Below, piece after piece: positions 43,916-56,500 of a stretch of DNA of 64,000 bases. The first letter of the stretch is position 1. Every line of letters starts with the position of its first letter. Source of the DNA: Pristionchus mayeri (lineage: Eukaryota; Nematoda; Chromadorea; Rhabditida; Neodiplogasteridae). Location: assembly GCA_036245805.1 (NCBI GenBank), contig BTRK01000003.1:45498044-45562043 (forward strand), in the 5' to 3' direction. Under the pieces are notes generated by a model. That model did no database searches. It was not told the origin of the DNA and was given only the letters and a program-made list of their open reading frames with translations. The position numbers and the translations under genes were made by a program.

Positions 43916-46900
43916 TTAATTAAGTTTCGCCATCCTGTCGCACATTGCCACCTTCATATCAGCAGAGAAGTTCTTGTAGGCGGGCGACAACTGTAAGAAC
44001 GAATTTTTTTGAGTTTTTAAATTATTCGTTGTAGGGATAACATAACGAACCATCAGCTTCTTTACCAGTTTCTTAGCATTTGTGAACGATCCAAGGCAGT
44101 GATCCTGGAAATAAACATTTAGTTTTATGACAACAATAATAATTTAAAAATATACGAAAGGAATAAAAAAAAGAAAAAAAATACCTTGAGTGATGCGAGC
44201 CTGTACTGGTCTGCAAATTGCAACTTCTTCATCTCATCGAATCTCGTCGACTGAATAAGGTGTTTCTCCGAAAGGTTAAGCAAACGCTGCAATGAATATA
44301 TTTACAACATCTATAAATTTTAAAAAGCGAAAATTGAAAAAAATAATGCTTTTCATATGCAAACTTCCATCTGGAATCTGTCGGCGAGCTTGAGAATGTT
44401 GGCTACTGTGAAGTCTGAACAAGCAAAAATCGCACGCATTTAGATGAAATATATTTACCCGTAATCCCATTCGTGTGACAGTAAATCACGTTGAGAACAT
44501 CGACGAATTCCTTAATCATAATATGAAATCGGACTCTGGTACATTTCGACTAACCTTGCAGGAAACATCCTTGATCACCACTTCTTCCTTCCCCTTCTCA
44601 GCGAAATTTCCGTAGAAAAGAGTCTCGAAGAAGGAAGAATGCACAGCCAGCAACTGAGATTTAGCTAATATTTGCATCAATTTAAGCATTTAACTTTCAC
44701 ATTTGACTGCTGAAAAAGTGAGGATAGAGCAAGAAACCTCCTTAGACACGTGCAACTTCTCCTCCCCAATCTTCAGAATGACATCACTTCGACTGTTCGG
44801 GAAAGTGAATTTGCTCGCGTTCCGCTCGCCCCTTAAAACACATGTTAAGTTTGAAGAGAATCCTTTGGAGCTGAAAGTTTGAGCAATATCCCCAGGATAT
44901 TTTTGCCAGAGTATGCCTGGGAAAATGTTTGCTTGGTGTTGACTTATTTTTTCCGAGAAATGGCTCATAGGCCAATTATGTTACATGCCCTACTGTATCT
45001 CAGCTACCAAATGTGGTACAAAATTTGTTATCAAAATGTAATAAAAATTATTTCAAATAACTGTTGTTTACATTGAGTATGCTAAATTTTGCATTCGTGA
45101 TGAGAAAATCAAAAAGTGAATGCAAAAGTACAAAAGCCGGTTTACCGAAAACCATTATCGTCAAAGGGATTTTCATCCTAAACTCTTTAAAATATTGCTC
45201 AAACGTCCGTTTCCCAGTGTCGCAGGTGGCCCCGTTTAATGCTACCTTTCATAATAAAGATGCTGTGACAAAAGTAGATGAAATGTTCAAGGGCAAACCT
45301 ATCCGCTGATATGATTCGAATATCGAATTCCACAGTAAGAGCGTCATATTTCGTGTACCCGAAGTGCTGAATAGAAGTGTTAAAACAATCATAGTATGAT
45401 ACGTTTAAATATATGCCACATCAGTCAGCCCCCGCCCTATCCAAATTTAGAGAGAGGGGATGGAGAAAGATATAGGCTATCTATAGTTGGCGGTATCGGA
45501 TAAGAAACCACTGGGAAAAAAATAAAATTCCAATCATGCGGAACTATACTTTTAGAACTGGACAATTCACAAACCCAATATTACTAAAGTTAATATTGAT
45601 AAAACAACGTTTAACTAATATGTACGGGTAGGAGCAGTGCCCAGTGATGCCAGTCCAGTGTGACCACGTTGCTCTCGGCATTGAAAGAAAGGCGTTTCTG
45701 AAAAGTAGAGTTTAAATTAAAATCATGGAATGGGGACATTTCGAAAGATTGACATCACATGAAGATGGTCGAGTTCGGCGGCGGGCATCACGGAAAACGC
45801 GCGCGTTCAAAAGTCAAACAGTCAATTTGCTTGATTCGCATTTCGAAATCCCGATTGTCACTTCATTCTTAAATTTTCCTATTTTAACAGAGAATGTCGC
45901 TGCTTTTAATTAGCTCGAGCGACAGCTCCAGGACGCTTTTCCTTTCTTTTTCGATGTCTCGGGACCGCGCTACGACCAATTTTGTTCATTTAATTTCCGT
46001 TGCGCCGTAAGTAGATCGTTATTATTATACTTACTACTTATATAACAAGTAGAATAAACATGAACCTTTTGACTGCGGAAGGATCTTTCGTCGTTTTGGA
46101 GTATGTAATATCGAACAGTGGCTTCACAATACCACGGTCCGTCGAGGTCAGATTCGCATCGCAGAGAGAAGTCTGCATCGCCCTTATCCGGTTGAGCACG
46201 GCGGTGCGCGAATGTGGCTTTCCTGAGCGAGAACACAAATTTTTACTCGTTGATGTTATCCAATAAAGGACGAAAGTATGATCCCTAGACGCGACGCATT
46301 GCGCGCGCGTCCAGTAGTGATGGCAAATCGGCGCGCGCTCTCCTCGTTTCACACGCTCTCTCGCTCTGTCTGACCGGTGAGAGAGCGTGTAAAACGCGCG
46401 CGCTGTTTTGCCATCACTAGCGTCCAGTGAATGAAAGATCATGAAAAAGTGAGAGTCCTTATTGGGTAACTGTAAAAACATTCAGCATTCCACGAGGAAC
46501 TAATAATCGTCTCGTCTCATATTGACCGCAACGCTCTCGCAATCAGAGCAGCGTTCCCTTTGTTGACATCTCTCTTTCATATGTTATTGGCATTTGCGTG
46601 AATTAATTGAAACAGAGAAATAAATTAGGTGTGCAGCTGAATAATACAACAGCCGTCCTCCTCAGCACAGAGATTTTCCCAAAGTTTGCATCTTTATTTT
46701 AAAATTATTATAATTACCGTTTCGGATAATTCAAGCTCTATTCGTGCATGTTGATCTGGTGGGAATATCGATGTCTTATTGAATGCCTATGAATGCAATA
46801 CAGAACCGTCTTTTAGGACTATCTAAATTTTCCAATGGTCTGGTATGATGAAACGACAATCAGATTCGAAATTTGTTGGCACGTCGTAACCCATTCTCGC

Positions 46901-47188
46901 CATTCTCTGAATCTACAATACTCTTCCTCCATCAACAATTTTAATTATTTTCATGTTTTCTGCTGTTGTGGCGCAGAGCATTAAAGATAACGCTGCAAAG
47001 ATAGAGGAGAGATGGAACAATCGCTTCATACAAAACCAAAAGCACTGATAAGCCGACAAAGATTCTTTCATAACTAACCATTTGAATCCACTCTCGGCGA
47101 ACACTCCAGAATTTGCACCTCCCTTTGCGTGAGCCAACCTCGCATTATTGATTCTCCATCTGAGAACGAACTCGGAATTGCTGCTCAT
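43916..47188 (-). CDS. MATH-BTB adaptor protein, intact (305 residues)
   Basis: Eleven exons join in phase: 47079-47188, 46066-46222, 45626-45697, 45299-45366, 44738-44831, 44555-44653, 44459-44510, 44365-44414, 44185-44286, 44066-44104, 43916-43990. MATH domain: residues about 5-135 (EFVLRWRINNARLAHAKGG; ADFSLRCESDLDGPWYC). BTB: about 150-235 (SRSDVILKIGEEKLHVSKE; AVHSSFFETLFYGNFAEKG). C-terminus: LADRFQME, then AYKNFSADMKVAMCDRMAK. The ATG follows TTTTTTTCAG|A, a trans-splice-type acceptor. Exon sizes match the two relatives at 28-34 kb. Expected role: BTB contacts Cullin-3 and MATH binds the substrate to be ubiquitinated. This family expands and turns over quickly in nematodes. Intron 1 contains a 105-bp MITE. 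Confidence 0.92.
46315..46419. mobile_element. 105-bp hAT-like MITE in MATH-BTB intron 1
   Basis: Ends TAGTGATGGCAAA and TTTTGCCATCACTA are inverted; the exact 8-bp TSD GCGTCCAG is at 46,307-46,314 and 46,420-46,427. The interior is GCGCGC-rich with CTCTCTCGCTCT and forms one hairpin. Confidence 0.92.
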
Positions 47189-47516
47189 TCTGAAAAAAAT
47201 AACAACGATGTATAATCGCAACGTCCATTTCTCTGATTTCGAATAATAACCGAAATAAATTTAGCCAAACGGTATTTAGAAACAAAATTAATAAACATGA
47301 TATCTCATGGAGTGTCGACCGTCCTTAAAATATATACTCAGTCGGTAGATCAACCGATATTCATCGGCACTACTGCACCTGGCATGAGCACAACTTCTTT
47401 ATCGTACTTATGACAATTGCAAAAAATCGAGATGAATAAATCGAAATACGACAATCGATGGAGAATGAGAAAGACAACACGAGAATAGTTCATAGTTACA
47501 ACAATCGTGCACGCTA

Positions 47517-50500
47517 TTAATATAAGATCAACAGATCCCGCTCCTCCTCCTTCTTCTTCTTTTCCTTCTCCACACTCGTCGTCTCTTTCGACGATGACGA
47601 CGTCTGAACGACATCGAACAGATCGCAGTCTGGAAAGGAATTATTAGTAGAAATTAAATAAAGAAATAAAGAAAAATTTCCCCTATTCCATACGGCATAG
47701 TTCACGTTTCACAGGATGAACAAGTCGCCAATAATTCATCCCGTTCGCTCATCACCTTGGTCGAACGAGAGCAATCGGTCTGACCAATCATTTACATGTC
47801 GCGCTCTATTGATATCCGTCTCTGTTTCCCTATCTTTCAATGATGCATCAACTCGTTATCGTAAAAGAAAATCCTCTTCCTCGTGGTTGAACGCCTGACG
47901 AATAATTCACATGTTTCACACTATTCATATCACCCAGTCTCTTACCTTCATCTAGTGATACATCATCGAAAAGGTAATAAATAAAACCCCACCCAGAGAT
48001 CAAATTAATCTCGCGTTTCAAATTGTTTAGTCATGTTTAGTCAGTTTCTAATACTTGAGGCATCTGCTTTTTCTAACTCTCCTCCTTCACTGGTCCAATG
48101 CGACTAAATGTTTTGCCCAGTCACATGTTTCACACTATTCATATCACCCAGTCTCTTACCTTCATCTAGTGATACATCATCGAAAAGGTAATAAATAAAA
48201 CCCCACCCAGAGATCAAATTAATCTCGCGTTTCAAATTGTTTAGTCATGTTTAGTCAGTTTCTAATACTTGAGGCATCTGCTTTTTCTAACTCTCCTCCT
48301 TCACTGGTCCAATGCGACTAAATGTTTTGCCCAGTCACATGTTTCACACTATTCATATCACCCAGTCTCTTTCTCGGGGGTACGACATTTGCGCAACGGA
48401 GCACCGTTCGCTTGAGAGTTGACATATCTACTTGGGAGTTGTATCATTGTTAACAGTATGTGAACAGTATGTGACCTTTGCATATATAAATCTTGTTACC
48501 AGGCGATATTGAGTTTCAACGTATAGGGGTTCATGGAAATCCATATTCCATGAACCCCGGGTCGTTGATTTGGAGTAAAACTCAATATCGCCTGGTAACA
48601 AAATTTATATATGCAAAGGTATGGCATCACATACTGTTAACAATGAAACAACTCCCAAGTAGATATGTTAACTATCAAGCGAACGATGCTCCGTTGCGCA
48701 AATGTCGTACCCCCTCTTTAAGTGGTCCATCCAACTTTAATAAAACCCCGCCCTCACCCTCGTGATCGAATGTGACTGGCGGTCTCGTCGCACTAGCGCT
48801 CTCCTCCATCTGCTCGAACCACTTCTTATTCTTCTGAAATCAAAATATTGGCACTTTCCTAGAAGCTCTGTCCACTTTTCATTATTAATTTACTGAGAAC
48901 CTGACTTAGACTGCTTAGGCTTAGGATAATCCAGCTTAGAATGTTGCTTAGACTGCTAAGGCTCGGATTTCGGTTACTTATGGATAGGCATTCTACCACG
49001 CCCCCAAGAGTGTTCTAGGAAAGTTCCCAAATATTCTATTTGGAACCAATAGAGAAGCTGGAAACAAACTGGAACCAAATAGGGTACCACACAAGAGCCC
49101 AAAATCGGAATCAGAACCCGAACCTGCTACTTCGGCTTATTCCCTCCCTTTCCTCCTCCTCCACTCTCCTCCGGTCTCCACTCGAGTCGACGTAATCAGC
49201 CAGGCGCGCGCTCACTAATAGGCACTACGTCGGATGAGAACTGTGACGTCATGCCGTCTTTGATACATCAAAGGCGGCATGACGTCATAGTTCTCATCCG
49301 GTGTAGTGCCCACTAATAACATCGCTATTCTTATGAATTTTGCCACAACTCCGCTGAACAGTTACCATCCCATAAGAAAATGTAGTTATTCGAAAACGCA
49401 GATCAACCGAGGTGGAACAAAAATAATATTGGTGCATATCTTAGTTGTACAACGTTAATTTAAAAATATATATAACACGATTTCTGAGAAAACCAAAATA
49501 ATCTTGGCACTGGCCGAAAATTCGAATTCCTCCTAACTTCGCTAATGGGTAGTACTCATTGAGGGAAACATAATAGCATCGCCAGAAATTTGATCCGCAT
49601 TCGCGCGCGCGGCGGCGCGGATGTTGAAAGAAATTACAGTAATCCTTGAAAATGTTTAAATCGATTCCAATGACTGCGGCGGTAGGGGGAATGAGTCGGC
49701 GATCAAATTCTAAGACTTTTTTACTCCGGTGACTTTTTCGATCAGATTCGATCTAACGGAGGAAATCGATATAATCATTTTTACTTCCTACATGTATGCA
49801 ATTCCCCGAAAAATTTTCAAGAACCTCCACACTTTTTATTCTCGTTTCCGCTTCTACATACGCTAATACATATTTCATTAGAATATTATAATTTTTAAAA
49901 AATACAGTGTTCCATAAAAAAAGGGAAATAGGTCACCAACTTGAAGTATGGTGTAAAAATTACGGCAACCGCTTTTTCCGAATTCGTGAATTTACCATAA
50001 AATCACTTAAATTCTGCGTCCTCATGAACCAGTTGACATCGGCGGCACTAATGTAGCATAAAATAAGGGTTTTCATTGAAAATTATCGAATTTTGGAAAA
50101 AGCGGTTACCGTAATTTTTACACCATAGTTCAAGTTGGTGACCTATTTCCGTTTTTTTATCGAACACTATATTTTTGAAAAAATGTAATATTCTAATGAA
50201 ATATGTATTAGTGCATGTAGAAGCGGAAACGACAATAAAAAGTGTGGAGGTTCTTGAAAAATTTTCGGGGAATTGCATCAATGTCGGAAGTAAAAATGAT
50301 TATACCGATTTCCGGCGTTAGATCGAATATGATCGAAAAAGTCACCGGAGTAAAAAGTCTTAGAATTTGACCACCGACTCATTCCCCCTACCGCCGCGGT
50401 CATTGGAATCGATATAAAAATTTTCAAAGATTACTGTAATTCCTTGCAACATCTGCTCCGCCGCGAGCGCGGATGCGGATCAAATTTCTGGCGATGCTCA

Positions 50501-53500
50501 TATGTTTCCCTTAATGAGTACTGCTCATTGGCGAAGTTAGGGGGAATTCGAATTCTCGGTCAGTGCCAAGTCGCTGAAGAAATATGATGATTTTCTCAGA
50601 TAGTGTGTTATATATATTTGGTAGTGTAAAAATATCATATTAAAATAACTTGTAGTTTCGGTGTTTCACTAATACTTTTTGTATGATTTTGCTGCTAATC
50701 ATCAAAGTATCTAGACTTTGCAATCTCCCAACCTGACAATCATGTCGATTGCCTCGCTCGCCTCGTAGCCCAAGTGAGAGAGACACGCCTGGAAACGGAA
50801 CCGGGTTTCAACTAGACTGGAGCAATAGACGAGATCCATTCAAAATCAGGTTGCTAATACAAGGAACGGAACCAGGCCGGATCCAAATACCGTAACCAGA
50901 ACCATCCCCCTCCCCGATCACAAACTGACATGAATGTAGTGGGTTGAGAGATGGGGAAGATGGCCATCACTTTGTCCACCATCGTCACTCGTTGAGGCAT
51001 CGAAGACATCGAACCGAGATTCTGAGCAGTAAAAATATAATAATCATATTATTTGGTTTGGCACCGCGCATTTTGAAACCATTCCGAATACAATTGTTAG
51101 AATGGAGTTTCACGCATTCTCTAAATCTATCGGTGCGAACTTGTTCCACTATGACTTGCCCGTGACTGTGACAATAAACAAAAAAAAAATGAAATCAGAG
51201 AACGACGACTGTACCCGGTGGTCGAAAGGGTAGGTCACAACTATTGCAAAAAGTGGGCACGTTTCAAAATTTTTAATGTGAAATCTTTGAAAGTGGACAC
51301 GTTTTTACAATTTTAACCAAAAGAAATGTAAAAAATGGGTACATTTTCTTCTTTTGCACTGGTCCGAATCACAAACATCGAGGCACATTATGTCATTGTG
51401 GACCTACTTTTCGACCACTGACTGTACCTTGGTCAGTCCCAGTCTGCTCATATCCGCCAGGATCGACTTGCTCTGCTTGGCTCTCACCGTGTCCAGAATC
51501 TGCAAAATTTCCATCAAATCCCCACGCTATTTTTTCTCTTTATTTGTATACAGTCGCATTATTGTCATCCAAAGGGAGAAAGAACAGTACTGCTTATGCG
51601 ACGTTAACTTTTGCCATTTCTATCTAAAATTTGAATTCCCGCAATTCCATATCTCCGTTCTTTGTGGAGCTAGAGACTTGAAAAATTTGGAATATAAGGT
51701 TCCCAGGGTCAAAAAACCTTAAACTCCAATTTTCAAGTCTCTAACTCCACGGAGAACGGAGATATGGAATTGCGGGAATTCAAATTTTAGATAAAAACGG
51801 CGAAAGTTAACGCCACATTAGACTCAAGAAAAAATTGCCGTTTCAAAGGCGTCAAGAAAGCGAAAGAGTCAGAAGGCCACGTGGGATGAGAACGATGATG
51901 TCATGCCGCATTTGATATACCAAAGGCGGCATGACGCCATAGTTCGCATTCGACCTAGTGCCGTCAGAAGCCCTCACCTTGTTCACATTGTCCTTCTGCG
52001 TCAGTGTTCCCTTAGCCATCATCTCCTCCAGACTGTAACGATCATCGAGAGCGTACAGGAATGTGAAACAGGGGAATCTGTGTTTCTATTAAATTATAAA
52101 ATAAATCAATGTTTGTACACACCACAGGCGCAGGGATTCAAAATGGTCGTTGCTTAGCACTTGCGAGAGCACAAATATAAAAAAAGACAAGACCTCGAAT
52201 GCGTAATACCGGATTGCTCATTTGGTGCGCAGCAGCGTGTGTCTACAATACCTCTCGCTGACGAGCAGATTGGCGATAATCGTTGGCCGCTTGTCTGTAG
52301 CCGCCGCACCGAGTAGGCCGTGCACCAGCTCGACGCCGAATTGCTCCAGTTGCGCACGCAGGCGGAAGACGCGTCTGCAATGGAGATTACGGTAATCAGG
52401 GTATACGGTAACAATGGCAGAACGTGGTGAAATATATTTCCGCTGTTCGCCAGTCTATTTTCAAGCGTGAGATTTGTGCAGCACTTGCTTTACTATTTCC
52501 CAGGTATCTCTGCTGGTTACCACAAACACTCAATTACAATGTCAAGTTAAATTGTTCATCAAATTTTATCGTACAAGCCCAGGTGATATGGTGTTGCGCT
52601 ACGTCTATTACCCTCCCTGATTCAATGACTTTCAAGTGGTGGACTCGCTTCATTAACACAAAACAAAAAATTAAAAACAATAGAATATTTTTTGAAAAAA
52701 TTCCGACATTTTCGCAATAACAGTAAAGAATAATGCGAGTTTTTCCGCGCTAGTTCTACTCAAGGCTGGGTCTTCTTGGAGCTCGAGTATCTGTAGCCTT
52801 CTAACACTAAGATATTCACAAGGAATCCTATTTCACGGTGGAAGTTCACGTCATATTAGCCCAATCACCTGCACGATCACCATAGCTCCACAGGCTTTGG
52901 GATATTGCAACTTTATTGATCGTCACATCCAACTACCGTACCCCTCATGCATCCTACAGTACCTGAGTGGGTAGTCGGCGAGGTGCATCGCGATCTCCAC
53001 GATATCCGTAGTGAGGAAACCGGAGAATTGCTCGACCATCGCGGCTACTCTGCAATGAAAGTTCGAACTTGTGAAATACCGTAACCCAACCATTCAGTAT
53101 CATTTTTACATTTTGATCAGCCGTGGTATTAATGGAGCTCGCTAGACAGCCAGAGAGTGTGGGATGGTAAGAAGGTCCCTCTCAATTTTACACTCTCTTA
53201 GTATCGAGGCAATGTCGACCTCATACAAGTGCAGGAATTGCTGCTGAGTTTCAAAATCCGGGAAGGTGCTCATTAATCGATTCTCAAAAACCGGCAGGGT
53301 TTCAGAAACTGGTACCCAAACTTTGTCAGAATTGTGATGGGCTTTATCCAAAAGGGTCTTGCAGCTAGCAGCCATTGTGCCCACGTTTGGTCGACCTCAT
53401 TTACTACCACGGTTGTTCGCAGCTTGCATTTACCGCAAACTGCCGTGATAGATTGCGTCATCAGATGGCATAGCCAAACTGTGTGGGTGGTGTGCTGAGG

Positions 53501-56500
53501 TAGTGATTTTCATTTTCATTGTATCTGTGTGTGAACAACTTCATCAAAAAAGTAAAATTATTTCATGTTTCAGCACAAGGTGTGGTGTTCCAGCAAATGA
53601 CTAAATTCATAATCGGACGATTCGAGACAATTCTTTTGTTGGTTCAATCTAAAAAAAGACAGATTAATAATGCGATCAACTAGTATGAGACACCATTTGA
53701 ATGTGTCCCGCGAAGAAATTGTCTTAGTTCGGCAAGTGTTCGCCGTTCACTTTAACATTGGCTCATAAAGATTCAAAATGTTTGACGTTTCAGCACTATG
53801 CGGACCGGCGTTTCAGCAATTTGTCATATTCATCATCAAAAGGCGTAAAAAACCACAACAATATTTTTAAAAAAACATAACAATATTTTGGCATTGGTGC
53901 ATTCATTCCCCAAACAAGCATGGCCTTCACAAATAGTAGTAGTAGGGGCAAAATAGTAATAGCAGGAACCAGTATTACCACTTGTTTTGGTACTCACAAT
54001 AAATCCCATTGGCAACCGTATTTTTTCAGTCTCGTTAGTAATCGCAGATTCAGCACTCACTCGGGCGCCAATTTGGCCGGCCGACATCGCAGCTTGGCCG
54101 CTTGGGCCACGCGATAGAAGGTGATCGCCCCGCACAACCAGTCGACCGCGCCTGCAATCGATTGATACAGTACCCCGGAGCTACAGTACTAAAGTAATCG
54201 AGATCGCTATGCAGTGAGAGAGCTCCAAAAGCCGGCTGCGTGTCCCGGCTAGGTATAAATCTATTGCAAACTGGAGAGCCGTATGGGGATAACCGGTGAA
54301 TGGTTTGACAGTACAGTACATTTTCTAGTAGGCGGGCGAAATTATTCAAATTAATTTTTTTGTGGGTACGACTTTTTTAGGGAGGGCAACGGTGTTTACG
54401 AATGACTAAAACAATTAACAAATTGGTGCGCATTTGGAAGCTTATCTTACCACATTTCGACTTTTCAATTTAGTTTTTGAATAGTATAATAAAAATATAG
54501 AGAAAAACAGCAAAGAATGCAAGGCAAAATGGCGACGCTTTGAGTTCAAATGGAGCGCATCGCAGGTCACTGTGTTTTCAAAATTATCGCAAACTGAAAT
54601 TTATTCTGCTTGGCTTATATGCGCTAATGTGGTCTATAACATTGCCATTACATAGATGATGTACCCTTAAAATAACTATTTCTTAAATTTAACTATAAAA
54701 CGCACTGGGAATTTAATACAACTTCAGAAGCAATGTAAATATGTTAGGGTTACGGTAGTCACAAATTTGAAGTCTAATTTCGAAGAGGACGCAAACCGTA
54801 TATTTTTGATTTTTGCACATATGAATCGAAATAGTGTGATGAAAAAAATACCCAAAAATCTCATATATACGGTTTGCGTCCTTTTCGAAAACACCGAATA
54901 TGTATTTTCACAACGGTAAAACGCTCAACTTTGACGGCCTCATTCTCTTTTATCTGAAATTTATATTTATTTTTATGTTGAAAACAATTTTTTGTGCCTC
55001 GTAATCCACCTATATTAAGAAAAAAGAAGCTTCAACATTTAATTCTAAAAGCACGTATATTTTCGATCACGTCGTACTTCTCCAGTTCTGCGATATCTCT
55101 CTTTTTTCATGCTTAGTGTTCTTCCAATATGTGTTCATATTCACTCCAATCAATAAAATAGTTTTAAAATCTCATTAAATATTTTTAAAAAAATGTTTTA
55201 AAATATTGAAAGAATTTTGCTCGAAAAGTACGGTAGTTTGAAAACAAAAGCGTCGGAAGGAGGCAACCAATATTCCGTATTCAAAAATTCGGGCTGCCGT
55301 CCCTAGACTTTTTATACCCACGTGCAAGGTCTTGCGCAATTCGAACTCCTAATTAAAACCCGGTGCATTCACGATATTTTGCCAAGATTAGTTCCGATGT
55401 GATATGTCCCGGATAATGAGAGACCTATGTCAATTTCAAAACTTTCAAAATTAATGATTACCTACCCAGCACAAATCAGTTTAAAGGATTACTAAATTAA
55501 TTACGATAACGAAGCAATCAGAGGTCAACGATCGTCTCTCACTTCGATCTGCTTTCCCTCCAGCGTGATCATGTCCTCGGAGGCGCGCGCGCACACCACA
55601 TTCGACATCAATTGCAGCGCCTTGGCGAACAGCATGCGGGTACGCTTGTTTCTGAAGGTGATCGTTAGTCGTATCAGTTTAATATTTATTATCTACACTA
55701 ATTAGTATTTTTGGAATTTAATCGACCGTTCACTATTGTGCTAGAGTCGCAAATGGCTAAAAACGGATGCTGAAACACTAAAGAACAATTGGAGAACCTT
55801 ATATATTGATAAATAACAACAATGCACAGTTCAGAGCGTTAAATGAAATTTTGAAAGAAAAAATGGCATGATATTGCAGTATTAGCGTCTCACAACCTGT
55901 ACTATTGACGCTGAAGCAATGAATACCAATAAATTACATGCCTATTTTTTAAAAATAAATAATAAAAATACTTGGCATCGTGCGGAGGCGCGAAGGGCGA
56001 GAGTCATCGAGCGAACCTGAACAGAGGGAGAATCGGCCAAGATCTAGAACAACAACGATTGCGCATGATACTAGCAAACAGCTCTAAGTACAAAACATTT
56101 TTCTATTTTCCAGAGTGGTTGGCATGATAAAATAACTACTTCAAGTTGAACATCTATGGAAATTATTTTTATTGGATTGCTGTCAAATTTGTGAAACTGT
56201 TCTTCCCCTTGTAAATTCAATAAAGACCATTGTAAAGCGCCCAGGTTCTTTAGAGTTTCAGTCTTACCTCTTGAGCCACTCCGCCGCGCTCATGGAAGAG
56301 CCCCTCTCCTTATCGAAGGCAGCGAGACGGAGGAAGAGGGCGAGGAAGGAGCCCTTCAAGAGGTATGGATTGTTTGGAGACCATCTTTTCATTTAGCGCA
56401 CTACCTAGTCCATAATATCGAGGAGAGAAAACGTGGGCAGGCAACATTCCATGATTTTAAAGAAATTGTTCAAATCCTCCAGCACTTGGACTCAGAGTAA

